64,000 nt of DNA, taken from NCBI GenBank assembly GCA_902589725.1, contig CACITU010000001.1, forward strand, positions 124,001 through 188,000. Reading direction: 5' to 3'. A model generated the notes under the pieces. That model saw nothing but the letters and a program-made list of their open reading frames with translations, made no database searches and had not been told where the DNA came from. Within the stretch, counting starts at the first letter, position 1. Every line of letters starts with the position of its first letter. Made by a program: the position numbers and the translations under genes. Shown piece after piece: positions 1 through 8,837 of this stretch. The DNA is from an uncultured Pelagibacteraceae bacterium. Lineage in GTDB: Bacteria; Pseudomonadota; Alphaproteobacteria; Pelagibacterales; Pelagibacteraceae.

Positions 1-190
1 AAGTCATGTCAGATTTTAAAAAATCTATCACTTGGTCATCATTCATTCCTGAAAAATAGTTCCAATTTTTGTTAAATTCTTTAACATGTTCAAGGCATAG
101 CATTCTATATTTTCTACTATTATCTTTTTCGATTGGTGCCTTATATTCCCCTATTTCATTGCAATTATTCCAGTCACAAATATTTTTCAT
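1..190 (-). CDS. J-domain (DnaJ-like) protein, N-terminal fragment
   Basis: The frame starts at the ATG ending at 190 and runs leftwards off the window after about 63 codons, so only the N-terminus is visible. It shows a Cys-bearing start (CDWNNC, then GEYKAP) and the segment LCLEHVKEFNKNWNYFSGM. This resembles the start of the alphaproteobacterial DnaJ-related proteins that lie divergently next to bolA; the J domain itself would lie further downstream and cannot be seen. The start lies only 17 nt from the divergent bolA start. The family is inferred from the N-terminal pattern and the bolA neighbour. Confidence 0.7.
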   Translation of the reverse strand, partial: MKNICDWNNCNEIGEYKAPIEKDNSRKYRMLCLEHVKEFNKNWNYFSGMNDDQVIDFLKSDMT

Positions 191-207
191 GATATATATT
201 AACATAT

Positions 208-468
208 ATGGATATAAATGAGTTAATTACAATTGTAAAAAATAAATTATTAAATCAAATAAATATTGAGCATATAAATATTGAAGATAAATCTTTTCTT
301 CATAAAAATCATAAAGGAAATCAAGAGGGAAAATATCATTTAAAATTAATTATTGTTTCTGAAGAATTAAAAAAAATGAATAAAATTGAAAGTAATAAAA
401 AAATCTACAAAATTTTAGATCAAGAATTAAAAGAATTTATTCATTCAATACAAATTTTAATTACTTAA
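208..468 (+). CDS. bolA: BolA family protein
   Basis: This small cytoplasmic protein of 86 residues has the BolA layout: an N-terminal helix (residues 1-18), a beta segment with SFLHKNHKG in place of the usual S-x-x-H-x-G-H-x-G loop, KYHLKLIIVS, and a C-terminal helix NKKIYKILDQELKEFIHSI. BolA proteins pair with monothiol glutaredoxins in iron-sulfur cluster handling and iron sensing; that role is family knowledge, and no glutaredoxin gene is visible here. The gene diverges from the J-domain gene with a 17-nt gap, and its end overlaps the convergent aroB end by 12 nt. Confidence 0.85.
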   Translation: MDINELITIVKNKLLNQINIEHINIEDKSFLHKNHKGNQEGKYHLKLIIVSEELKKMNKIESNKKIYKILDQELKEFIHSIQILIT

Positions 469-1563
469 AAATTTTTTTAGAAATAACCTTATGTGTTTTT
501 TTGAGTATTGTTTATTGAAAATTGGTTTGCCAATTTTTTTTAATAAAACTAAATTAATTTTATTGGAATTATTTTTTTTATCTTTAATCATAAAAGATAA
601 AATTTTATTTAAATCTTTTACAGAAAAATATTTTTTTATCAAAGATGTTAGACCAGAATTATCAATATGATTTATAATTAAATTATATTCATTTTTACTA
701 AGCATGTTTTCCTTAAAACTAAAACTAAGTGCTGTTTTCATTCCAAGTATCACAGCTTCACCATGATTCAGTTTATGGCTGTAACCCAAGCCTGCCTCAT
801 AAGCATGGGCGAATGTATGACCAAAATTTAATATTTTTCTTAATGCTTTTTCTTTTTCATCTCTTTCAACTATTTTTTTTTTAATTTTACAACTTTCATA
901 AATTGCTTTTTCAACAAATGGAGATGAAAGACCTAAAATCTTTTTAAGATTTTTATTTAAGAAATTAAAAAATTTTTTATTATCAATTAATGAATGCTTC
1001 AATATTTCTCCATATCCACAAATTATCTCTCTTTTTGATAAAGATTTAAGAAATTGAATATCTGATAGAACCAACGATGGCTGATAAAAACTTCCTATTA
1101 AATTTTTACCATACTTAGAATTAATTCCAGTTTTTCCACCTATTGATGAATCAACTTGAGCTAAAAGAGTTGTTGGAATATTTGCGAACTTAAGGCCTCT
1201 TTTGAAAAGATTGGCCGCAAAACCACTTATATCACCTGTAATTCCTCCTCCTAAAGAAATTAAAATATCATTTCTTGAAAAGTTTTTATTTAATAAAACT
1301 TCTAGAATTTTATTAACGCTTTTAATATTTTTATTTTTTTCATTAGCATTAAAAAATAACACACTAATTTTTTTATTTTTGAAAGACCTCTTAATATTTG
1401 AGATAAATTTTTTTGGAACATTTTTATCAACAACAATTAAACATTTATCAAAATTAATTGAATTTGATTTAAAGATTTTTGATACACTAGAGGTTAAATT
1501 TGATCCAATAATTATTGGATATTTTTCGGTTTTAGTTACTATATTTAATCTAGTTTGTTTCAT
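457..1563 (-). CDS. aroB: 3-dehydroquinate synthase AroB
   Basis: This is the second enzyme of the shikimate pathway: NAD-dependent cyclisation of DAHP to 3-dehydroquinate in the cytoplasm. At 368 residues it has the normal length. The NAD-binding SLGGGITGD lies near residue 103, followed by DSSIGGKTGIN, GEILKH and the zinc-ligand regions NFGHTFAHAYE and HGEAVILGM. It follows aroK with a 14-nt overlap, so aroK-aroB form an operon. The 3' end overlaps convergent bolA by 12 nt, leaving no room for a terminator. No key residue is missing. Confidence 0.96.
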   Translation of the reverse strand: MKQTRLNIVTKTEKYPIIIGSNLTSSVSKIFKSNSINFDKCLIVVDKNVPKKFISNIKRSFKNKKISVLFFNANEKNKNIKSVNKILEVLLNKNFSRNDILISLGGGITGDISGFAANLFKRGLKFANIPTTLLAQVDSSIGGKTGINSKYGKNLIGSFYQPSLVLSDIQFLKSLSKREIICGYGEILKHSLIDNKKFFNFLNKNLKKILGLSSPFVEKAIYESCKIKKKIVERDEKEKALRKILNFGHTFAHAYEAGLGYSHKLNHGEAVILGMKTALSFSFKENMLSKNEYNLIINHIDNSGLTSLIKKYFSVKDLNKILSFMIKDKKNNSNKINLVLLKKIGKPIFNKQYSKKHIRLFLKKFLSN

Positions 1564-2062
1564 AAATTTCTACAATTTTATTTACTATTTCATTTTTTGT
1601 GAGATTATCACACTTTATCTCATATAAAGCCTTAGAATAAATGTTGGACCGTTTCTTAATTAAATCAATTAAATCGGTATCTGTTGCATTAATTGCTAAT
1701 GGTCTTTTTCTACTATTTTTAATTCTATTTAATAATGTTTTGTCATCCCAATTAAGCCAGAAAGATAAATGATTTTTTAAAACCTCTTTTCTAATATTAT
1801 TATTTGTAAAAGCTCCTCCACCAAGTGAAATCACAGTAGAGGTTAATTTAAGTTTTTTTAAAGTAGTCTGTTCCTCAATTTTTCTAAAATAATCCTCACC
1901 TTTAATTTCAAAGATTTTTTTTATTGTGATGTCTAAACTTTTTTCAATTTCTTTATCAATATCTATAAAATTTAATTTTAATTTATTAGCCACTAAGGAT
2001 CCTATAGAACTCTTACCAGATCCCATCATTCCCAAAAAAACTAGATTTTCTTTTGATTTCAT
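1550..2062 (-). CDS. aroK: Shikimate kinase AroK
   Basis: This enzyme phosphorylates shikimate with ATP in the aromatic pathway. I chose the ATG at 2062 (170 residues) because the Walker A motif GMMGSGKSSIG then falls at about residue 11, as in the family. A longer in-frame start at 2125 would add 21 unlike residues and overlap the divergent gene at 2120. Other marks are FIDIDKEIE (substrate and Mg region), EDYFRKIEE, ISLGGGAF and the lid Arg region KNSRKRPLA. It is translationally linked to aroB through a 14-nt overlap. The 57 nt before the start must hold both divergent promoters. Confidence 0.95.
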   Translation of the reverse strand: MKSKENLVFLGMMGSGKSSIGSLVANKLKLNFIDIDKEIEKSLDITIKKIFEIKGEDYFRKIEEQTTLKKLKLTSTVISLGGGAFTNNNIRKEVLKNHLSFWLNWDDKTLLNRIKNSRKRPLAINATDTDLIDLIKKRSNIYSKALYEIKCDNLTKNEIVNKIVEIYETN

Positions 2063-2119
2063 AAGTTTATTTATTGAAAAAACATAAATATGTCTTAATT
2101 TGAAATTAACTAAAAGTAT

Positions 2120-2302
2120 ATGCAATTCATTAAAAACACAAGTTCAGGCAAAGCAAGTATCATAGGACTTGTTATTAAATCTATAATCGGATTAGGGGTT
2201 ATTTTAGGTATTATTTTTTTTCTAAGTACAATTGATTTTCCTGCACCTAAAAAAGAAATAGAGAAAATTATTCCAAATGAAAATTTTAAAATCGTTAAAT
2301 AA
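2120..2302 (+). CDS. Small single-span membrane protein, unknown function
   Basis: This 60-residue protein is not recognised. It has a short polar start, one clear membrane segment (about residues 16-40, rich in Ile, Leu and Gly) and a lysine- and glutamate-rich tail with PAPKKEIEKIIP. It starts 57 nt from the divergent aroK start and overlaps the next gene by 26 nt, which suggests translational coupling with the exported 587-residue protein. The overlap and membrane segment are the main reasons to treat it as a real gene. A chance ORF is possible. Confidence 0.55.
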   Translation: MQFIKNTSSGKASIIGLVIKSIIGLGVILGIIFFLSTIDFPAPKKEIEKIIPNENFKIVK

Positions 2303-4040
2303 GAAAATTTTTTCAACTAAATTAGTTTGTCTTTTTTTAATTATTCCTGCGTTTGCCGAGGAAAAACCAATTGATATTTGGAATATAGAAAAAAAAGATA
2401 ATCAAGTTATTTCAGAGTCAAATATTTCAAGTGAAATGAATGTAAGCACTAATCAGAATGGTGTTTACGAACTTCAATCAAATAAACAAACAGATACTAT
2501 TAAACTAGATAAAGAATTTTCATCAAAAGAAATTAAAATTGTTGGTTTATACGATCCAAGTGAATATGGTTTGAGTATGGATATGTGGTCAAATTCAGAT
2601 GGAATCAAATTAAAGAATTTATTTCAGAATATTAATAAGTTTAAACTTTCTGAGGATGCATCAGACATCATGCATATTTCTTTATTAACCAATGCTTATT
2701 CACCAACCCAAAATATTACCGAGAAAGAATTTATGAGCTTTAAATCTGATTGGTTAATAAAAGATTCAAACTTAGAATTAATAGAGGAATATTTAATTAA
2801 AAATCAAATAATAAATTTGCTTCCAAATTTAGCGAGATATTTAGTTGATAGTTATTTATCAGAATCAAATGTAAAAAAATCTTGTGAAATTTTTTCTAAA
2901 AATACTGAACCCATCCAAGATGAATATCTATCTAAGTTTAATTTATATTGTTTAATCAATTATGGAAAAAATGAAGAGGCACAACTAATCTTAGATTTAA
3001 AAAAAGAGTTAGGTTTTGAGGATAATTATTATGAAAATAAAATATATTATTTATTTGGATATATAGATGAAGTAGATAAAGAAATATCAACAAACTCAAT
3101 TTTAGATTTTCATTTAGCACATAGAACGAATCCTGAATTCTCTTATGAACCGAGCGAAGATACACCTAAAATAATTTGGAAATATCTTTCAGCTGCTAAT
3201 TTACTTTTTAAAATTCAAGATATAGAAATTACGGATGTAGAAAAAATTTCTAAAGTAGAAAAAGCCGTCAATGATAAAAATTATTCTGAGGAAGAGTTAT
3301 TTGAATTTTATAAAAAATTCCAATTTAATATTAATCAATTTTTAAACGCAAAAGAGGCATATAAATCTCTATCTTCAATAGAGGGACGCGCTCTTTTATA
3401 TCAAAGAATTCTTTTGACCGAAGAACCAAAAACCAAACTAGAACTTATAAAGATATTAAAGGATCTATTTATATCCGATGAAATAGGTGATGCTTTTGAT
3501 TTAGAATTAAAAAAATTTTTAGGTGAAATTAAATTTGAGGAGGTGCCCTCAAATTTTACATCATTTTATAATACCAATCTAAACAAGAAAGACACACCTG
3601 ATAAAAAGATTAAATATAATAGTAAAATTTTACATCAATCAAAACTTATAAATTACTTTAATGGAGACTATGCAAAATCTAAAATTGAGGAAGATTTAGA
3701 TAAATTTTTAAAGAAAATTAAAAAAGATAAAAAATATTCTTTATCAAAAAAAGATATAATTTTTATAGAGGCTCTTAAATCTGATGGTGTTGAAATTTCT
3801 AAAAAATATGATGGTCTTTACGAGATAAAGCAATCAGAAATGCCTGCCGATATTCAAACAATGATAGATAATAAAGAGATAGGTGCTGCATTGTTAAGAA
3901 TAATAGAAGTAATTGGACCTGATAAAATTGAAAATATTGATGAAGATACTGTTTATTTTATTATCAATACTTTAAATCAATTAAATATTGATTTAATTAG
4001 AAATAAACTATTGTTAAAAGTTCTTCCTTTAAAAGTATAA
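2277..4040 (+). CDS. Exported protein of unknown function, 587 aa
   Basis: The protein begins with a basic N-terminus and a hydrophobic stretch ending at PAFAEEKP near residue 27, which reads as a Sec signal peptide with an AFA cleavage site. The mature part is long, lysine- and glutamate-rich and looks mostly helical, with no cysteine pattern or catalytic motif I can name. It resembles a periplasmic or envelope scaffold with helical repeats, but this is only inferred from composition. It overlaps the small membrane protein upstream and lies 21 nt before def, so it may be transcribed with def-fmt-truA. Confidence 0.8.
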   Translation: MKILKSLNKKIFSTKLVCLFLIIPAFAEEKPIDIWNIEKKDNQVISESNISSEMNVSTNQNGVYELQSNKQTDTIKLDKEFSSKEIKIVGLYDPSEYGLSMDMWSNSDGIKLKNLFQNINKFKLSEDASDIMHISLLTNAYSPTQNITEKEFMSFKSDWLIKDSNLELIEEYLIKNQIINLLPNLARYLVDSYLSESNVKKSCEIFSKNTEPIQDEYLSKFNLYCLINYGKNEEAQLILDLKKELGFEDNYYENKIYYLFGYIDEVDKEISTNSILDFHLAHRTNPEFSYEPSEDTPKIIWKYLSAANLLFKIQDIEITDVEKISKVEKAVNDKNYSEEELFEFYKKFQFNINQFLNAKEAYKSLSSIEGRALLYQRILLTEEPKTKLELIKILKDLFISDEIGDAFDLELKKFLGEIKFEEVPSNFTSFYNTNLNKKDTPDKKIKYNSKILHQSKLINYFNGDYAKSKIEEDLDKFLKKIKKDKKYSLSKKDIIFIEALKSDGVEISKKYDGLYEIKQSEMPADIQTMIDNKEIGAALLRIIEVIGPDKIENIDEDTVYFIINTLNQLNIDLIRNKLLLKVLPLKV

Positions 4041-4061
4041 AAATTATAATAAAATCAAGTT

Positions 4062-4580
4062 ATGGCTATTAGAACTATAATAACAGAACCCAATAAATTA
4101 CTTAGACAAATTTCTAAACCAGTCAATGCTGTTGGTAAAGAAGAGCAAAAATTGATGGATGATATGCTTGAGACGATGTATGACGCAAATGGAATTGGTC
4201 TCGCGGCCATACAAGTTGGTGTACCAAAGAGAATTATTGTAATGGATATAAGTAAAGATGAGAATAAAAAAGAACCAAGATATTTCGTGAATCCAGTTAT
4301 TAAAATTAAAGATGCTGAAAAAGCAACCTATGAGGAAGGATGTCTTTCTGTGCCAAATCAGTTTGCAGAAATTGATAGACCTAGTAAGTGTGAAGTAGAA
4401 TATCTTGATTATCAAGGGGAAAAGAAATTGCTAAAGGCAGATGGTCTTCTTGCAACATGTATTCAGCATGAAATGGATCATTTAGAGGGAATATTGTTTA
4501 TTGATTATCTTTCAAAATTAAAAAGATCAATGATAATTAAAAAATTATCAAAATTAAAATCTACCTCTGTAGAAGTTTAA
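4062..4580 (+). CDS. def: Peptide deformylase
   Basis: Peptide deformylase removes the N-formyl group from new proteins. All three family motifs are present in order: GIGLAAIQ near residue 45, EGCLSVP near residue 92 (Cys metal ligand) and QHEMDHLEG near residue 134 (two His ligands and the catalytic Glu). At 172 residues it has the usual length. It is followed after 3 nt by fmt, so the enzymes that add and remove the formyl group are made from one transcript, a common bacterial arrangement. Confidence 0.97.
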   Translation: MAIRTIITEPNKLLRQISKPVNAVGKEEQKLMDDMLETMYDANGIGLAAIQVGVPKRIIVMDISKDENKKEPRYFVNPVIKIKDAEKATYEEGCLSVPNQFAEIDRPSKCEVEYLDYQGEKKLLKADGLLATCIQHEMDHLEGILFIDYLSKLKRSMIIKKLSKLKSTSVEV

Positions 4581-4583
4581 TAA

Positions 4584-5507
4584 ATGCTAAAAAAAATAGT
4601 TTTTATGGGTACTCCCATGTTCGCTGTTCCAATTTTAAAATCGCTTTATCAAAATGGATATCCTATTTCTTGTGTTTATACACAACCACCTCAAAAATCT
4701 AAAAGAGGTCAAAAAATTAACAAGTCACCTATTCAATTAATTTCTGAAACTTTAAACATAGAATTTAGAACACCAAATTCATTAAAAGAAAATTTAGAGG
4801 AATTAAACTATTTTAAATCATTAGAAGCAGATTTGGCAATAGTTGTTGCTTATGGTCAAATCATACCAAAGTCATATTTAAATTTAACTAAAAAAGGATT
4901 TATTAATATACATGCATCTATTCTTCCAAAGTGGAGAGGTGCTGCTCCTATTCAAAGATCAATTATGAATTTAGATAAAGAGACAGGGATCAGTATTATG
5001 AAAATAGGAGAGGAACTAGATACAGGACCTGTATGTAATATTTATAAAATTAATATAGAAAATAATTTTAATACTAAAGATATTAATGAAAAGTTATCAA
5101 GTTTGGCTGCAGAGAAAATTTTAGATAATATAGATGATATATATGAGGATAAAGTAAACTTTATAGAACAAGATCACTCATCAGCGACATACGCATCAAA
5201 AATCCAAAAATTAGAGGGGCTGATTAATTGGAAAGAGGATGCTAAAATTATAATTGGTAAAATAAATGGACTTTATCCTGTACCGGGAGCTTATTTCATG
5301 TTTAACGGTGAGAGATATAAAATATTAAAAGCAGAAATTGGACAAACACAAGGAAAACCAGGTGAGGTTTTATCTGATCATTTAGAAATTTCGTGTGGAG
5401 ATAAAAAATCAATAAAAATTAAAGAAATACAAAGACAAGGAAAAAAGCCTCAAAGTATTGGAGAATTTGTTTTAGGAACACAAATTAAAAAGGGTTTATT
5501 TTTATAA
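4584..5507 (+). CDS. fmt: Methionyl-tRNA formyltransferase
   Basis: Transfers a formyl group from 10-formyl-THF to initiator Met-tRNA. The N-terminal catalytic domain (about residues 1-200) carries VFMGTPMFAVPIL, the active-site HASILPKWRGAAPIQRS and DTGPV. The C-terminal OB-fold region (about 205-307) includes INWKEDAKII and GLYPVPGAYF. The length of 307 is typical. It lies 3 nt after def, and its stop overlaps the truA start as TAATG, implying coupled translation. Confidence 0.96.
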   Translation: MLKKIVFMGTPMFAVPILKSLYQNGYPISCVYTQPPQKSKRGQKINKSPIQLISETLNIEFRTPNSLKENLEELNYFKSLEADLAIVVAYGQIIPKSYLNLTKKGFINIHASILPKWRGAAPIQRSIMNLDKETGISIMKIGEELDTGPVCNIYKINIENNFNTKDINEKLSSLAAEKILDNIDDIYEDKVNFIEQDHSSATYASKIQKLEGLINWKEDAKIIIGKINGLYPVPGAYFMFNGERYKILKAEIGQTQGKPGEVLSDHLEISCGDKKSIKIKEIQRQGKKPQSIGEFVLGTQIKKGLFL

Positions 5508-6247
5508 TGAATAGATACCAAATACTTATTGAGTATGTAGGGACAAATTTTAGAGGATGGCAAATTCAAAAAAAAGGGCCAACTATTCAAGGATTAATTC
5601 AAGAAAAATTATCAAAGCTGTTAAAGGAAAAAATTATTTTACATGGTCAAGGAAGAACTGATGCAGGGGTTCATGCATTTGAGCAATCTGCACATTTTGA
5701 CTGTAAAAATAAAATAACTGATAAAATTAAATTTTTAAAATCTATGAATCATTTTTTAAATTTAAAAGACATTGCGATTAAAAATATTAAAAAAAGAAAT
5801 AATAAATTTCATGCTAGATTTTCAGCAAAACAAAGAATTTATAAATACTTAATTTTTAATCAAATAAGCCAACCAATAATTGAAAAAAATAGAGCATGGC
5901 ATGTTCGTAAGTCTTTAGATTTAGAAATAATGAAAAAGGGTGCAAAAAAGTTATTAGGAACCCATGACTATTCAACTTTTAGATCTTCAAGTTGTAATGC
6001 AAAAAGTCCAATTAAAACTATAAAATCAATAAATATTAAATCATCAAAAAACAAAATTGAATTTCAATTTAGTTCTCAATCTTTTTTACAACATCAGGTT
6101 AGATCTATGGTTGGTTGTTTAAAATATTTGGGAGAAAATAAATGGGATTTGAAAACTTTTGAAAAGAGATTTAAGTCAAAAAAAAGAACAATGTGTGCTC
6201 CTCCAGCACCACCAGGTGGTTTGTTTTTATTTAGAGTTCTTTATTAA
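5507..6247 (+). CDS. truA: tRNA pseudouridine(38-40) synthase TruA
   Basis: Makes pseudouridine at positions 38-40 of the tRNA anticodon arm. GQGRTDAGVHAFEQ near residue 47 contains the catalytic Asp. RIYKYLIFN and FLQHQVRSMVG are the second-half family motifs. The length of 246 is normal. It is the last gene of def-fmt-truA. Its final 21 nt overlap the convergent SET-domain gene. Confidence 0.95.
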   Translation: MNRYQILIEYVGTNFRGWQIQKKGPTIQGLIQEKLSKLLKEKIILHGQGRTDAGVHAFEQSAHFDCKNKITDKIKFLKSMNHFLNLKDIAIKNIKKRNNKFHARFSAKQRIYKYLIFNQISQPIIEKNRAWHVRKSLDLEIMKKGAKKLLGTHDYSTFRSSSCNAKSPIKTIKSINIKSSKNKIEFQFSSQSFLQHQVRSMVGCLKYLGENKWDLKTFEKRFKSKKRTMCAPPAPPGGLFLFRVLY

Positions 6248-6718
6248 TTTATTTTTATTGCTCATAGCAAATTTTTTATTTATTCGCCATCTAGACTCAG
6301 CTCGTACAATATAGCCACAACAGTTTTTTGATTTACATTTACAAGGAAATTGTTTGTAGTTTTCATCGTAACCAAATCCATAATCACAGGTTAACTCCTC
6401 ACCTTTTTTAATGTCCTTGATTGCCTTGACCCAAATTTTCAGCCCTTTACCATCGTAATCACAATTATTATCACAAGAATGATTAATTAAACCCGCAGTA
6501 TTCCATGGAAAATCTCCATCTAGGTCGTACCTTCTATTTATTGTAAATAAATATATGGGTTTACTATTATCGTACTTATCAGAGTCTTGTGTTTGTTTTT
6601 TTGTGATAAGTTTTCCGATATAGTCAATTATTTTGGTTCCCTCTTTAATGTCACGAGTTGCATAAAGCCCTCTACCTTTATTATCAATTTCAGATTTTTT
6701 TATTTTATATAATTTCAC
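6227..6718 (-). CDS. SET-domain protein lysine methyltransferase with post-SET cysteines
   Basis: This 163-residue protein is almost only a SET domain: GRGLYATRDIKEG near residue 16 (SAM-binding region), LINHSCDNNCDYDG near 78 (the NHS motif of the pseudoknot) and GEELTCDYGFGYD near 107 with the putative catalytic tyrosine. The post-SET cluster is CKCKSKNCCG near 126. These are the parts expected for SAM-dependent methylation of a protein lysine; the substrate is unknown. It is the last gene of the long rpmH operon, directly after a histone-deacetylase-family protein (33-nt gap). The role is inferred from the fold only. Confidence 0.85.
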   Translation of the reverse strand: MKLYKIKKSEIDNKGRGLYATRDIKEGTKIIDYIGKLITKKQTQDSDKYDNSKPIYLFTINRRYDLDGDFPWNTAGLINHSCDNNCDYDGKGLKIWVKAIKDIKKGEELTCDYGFGYDENYKQFPCKCKSKNCCGYIVRAESRWRINKKFAMSNKNKLIKNSK

Positions 6719-6751
6719 GAAGATTTTTATTTAGAGTTTTCTTAAGAATTA

Positions 6752-7681
6752 TCAATTAAATTCTAAAAGAGCATCAACGTGTCTTTTAGTGCTATCTCTA
6801 AGTGCATTTAGGTCATAACCACCCTCTAAAATTGAAACAACTTTTCCGTTACAAAATTTTTTAGAAGCCTCTAATATTCTTTTAGTAATAGTGAAATAAT
6901 CATCTGTTTTTAAATTAAATTGAGCAAGAGGGTCATCCTCATGAGCATCAAAACCAGCACTGATTAATATAAATTCTGGTTTAAACTCCTCTAATTTTTT
7001 TAATACACGGTCAAATACGTTTAAATATTCTTCTGAATTTATACCAGCTGGCAAAGGTATATTAAAGATATTGTTAAATTTCCCTTTTTCCTGTTCCGAA
7101 CCAGTTCCTGGATAGTAGGGATATTGGTGAGTTGATATAAAAAGAACATTTTCATTTTCGTAAAAAATATCCTGTGTTCCATTACCATGATGAACATCAA
7201 AATCTATTATTGCAACTTTTTTATATTTATATTTTTTCAACAAATAGTTTGCACCAATGCTCACTGAATTTAAAATGCAAAAACCAGCAGCTTTATTTTT
7301 TGAGCTATGATGTCCAGGAGGTCGAACACCACAAAATGCATTTCTAAATTCTTTTTTTTCTACTCCATCAATTGCAGTAATTATTGATCCAACTGCATCA
7401 AAAGTTGCATCTTTGCTTCCAGGTGAAATGATTGTGTCACCATCAAGTGAAGAAAAACCTTTTATTGGAAAAGAACTTTTTACTAAATTTAAATAATTCT
7501 TTTCATGAGTCGTTAAAAGAATATCATTTGAAACTTTAGATGGTTTCTTCCATATGAGATTTTTATTATTAAATTTTTTAAAATTTTCTATTATTACAGA
7601 TACTCTTGCTATTTGTTCTGGATGACCAGGACCTGTATCATGATTTTGAAACGTATTTGATGTAATTAAACCAGTTTTCAC
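6752..7681 (-). CDS. Histone deacetylase family deacylase
   Basis: This 309-residue zinc hydrolase belongs to the class that contains HDACs, acetoin utilisation AcuC and acetylpolyamine amidohydrolases. Active-site parts are all present: RPPGHHSS near 120 (catalytic His pair), IDFDVHHGNGT near 159 (zinc Asp and His), SAGFDAHEDDPL near 241 (second zinc Asp) and EGGYDL near the end (catalytic Tyr region). It could deacetylate a protein or a small amine; sequence alone does not decide. It overlaps the dapE end by 4 nt and sits next to the SET protein. Confidence 0.88.
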   Translation of the reverse strand: MKTGLITSNTFQNHDTGPGHPEQIARVSVIIENFKKFNNKNLIWKKPSKVSNDILLTTHEKNYLNLVKSSFPIKGFSSLDGDTIISPGSKDATFDAVGSIITAIDGVEKKEFRNAFCGVRPPGHHSSKNKAAGFCILNSVSIGANYLLKKYKYKKVAIIDFDVHHGNGTQDIFYENENVLFISTHQYPYYPGTGSEQEKGKFNNIFNIPLPAGINSEEYLNVFDRVLKKLEEFKPEFILISAGFDAHEDDPLAQFNLKTDDYFTITKRILEASKKFCNGKVVSILEGGYDLNALRDSTKRHVDALLEFN

Positions 7682-8835
7682 TTAAAGTAATTATCTAAGA
7701 TTTTGCTATAAATTAAAGTTAATCTTTTTAAATCAGATAAGGCCACACATTCCCCTACTTTATGCATTGTTTTCCCAACTAATCCAAATTCTAAACATGG
7801 AGCTATTTTTCTAATGAATCTTGCATCCGAAGTACCACCAGTAGTAGATAATTTTGGTTTAATTTTAGTAATTTTTTTAATTGTATTTTGAATCATAAAT
7901 GTAGTTTTATTTGGTTTAGTTAAAAAAGCCTCACCAGAAACACTATATTCAATTTTAAATTTTGATTTATTTTTATTACAAAATTTTTTAATTATTTTGT
8001 TTATCTTATTCTTTAATTTGAAAGATGTATGTTTGTTATTAAATCTTATATTAAAGGAAGCACTTGCCAATCCTGGAATTACATTATCAGCTGAATTATC
8101 AATGTTAATTTTTGTTATTTCTAAATTTGTAGGTTGAAAATCTTTTGTTCCTTTGTCAAATCTAATTTCTTTTAACTCTTTTAGTATTTGGACTAACGTT
8201 GTTGACGGATTGTTAGCTCTTTTTGGGTAAGCGACATGACCCTGAATTCCAATGACAGATAATTTTCCAGTCATACTACCTCTACGACCAATTTTTATCA
8301 TTTCCCCTAATTTATTTGGATTGGTAGGCTCTCCTACTAAGCAAAAATCTATTCTCTCTTTTCTTTTTCTCAAATACTCAACAACTTTTTTTGTTCCATT
8401 AATTGCAATTCCTTCTTCGTCTCCAGTAATCAGAAGACTGATAGAACCACTGAATTTTTTATTTATTTCAGAAAAATTACTTACCGCAGTAACAAATGCG
8501 GCTATTGAGCTTTTCATATCATTTGCGCCTCTGCCAATTAAGTATCCTTTCTTAACAGCAGGTTTGAATGGATTAACAATCCAATCATTTAAATTTCCAG
8601 GTGGCACCACATCCAAATGGCCTGCATAACAAAAATTTGGACTTGTGTTACCAAGTCTTGCATATAGATTTTTTACAGGGTAACTATTTTTATCTTTGAA
8701 CTCGAGTATTTTAGTTTTAAAGCCAAGTTTTTTTAATTTTTTTTCTAAAAATTTAATTACACCAGCATCAGTTTTTGTAACAGATGGAAACCTAATTAGC
8801 TCTTTAGCTAATTGCAGTTCATTAATTTTTTGCAT
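7678..8835 (-). CDS. dapE: Succinyl-diaminopimelate desuccinylase
   Basis: Hydrolyses N-succinyl-LL-diaminopimelate to LL-DAP and succinate in the succinylase branch of lysine and peptidoglycan synthesis. M20 metallopeptidase marks are GHLDVVPPG near residue 71, GRGANDMKSSIAAF near 98, TGDEEG with the catalytic Glu near 131, VGEPT near 164, and GGTSDARF and the zinc His near the C-terminus. The length of 385 is typical. It follows dapD by 2 nt, so the two steps are co-expressed. Confidence 0.95.
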   Translation of the reverse strand: MQKINELQLAKELIRFPSVTKTDAGVIKFLEKKLKKLGFKTKILEFKDKNSYPVKNLYARLGNTSPNFCYAGHLDVVPPGNLNDWIVNPFKPAVKKGYLIGRGANDMKSSIAAFVTAVSNFSEINKKFSGSISLLITGDEEGIAINGTKKVVEYLRKRKERIDFCLVGEPTNPNKLGEMIKIGRRGSMTGKLSVIGIQGHVAYPKRANNPSTTLVQILKELKEIRFDKGTKDFQPTNLEITKINIDNSADNVIPGLASASFNIRFNNKHTSFKLKNKINKIIKKFCNKNKSKFKIEYSVSGEAFLTKPNKTTFMIQNTIKKITKIKPKLSTTGGTSDARFIRKIAPCLEFGLVGKTMHKVGECVALSDLKRLTLIYSKILDNYFK

Positions 8836-8837
8836 TT

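Noticed and set aside
1202-1627. 141-codon open frame antisense to aroB and aroK
   Set aside because: It is hydrophobic and Phe/Leu-rich only because it reads the complement of Lys/Asn codons; the sense genes are certain.
2063-2125. 21-residue N-terminal extension of AroK
   Set aside because: It places the P-loop too far from the start and overlaps the divergent gene.
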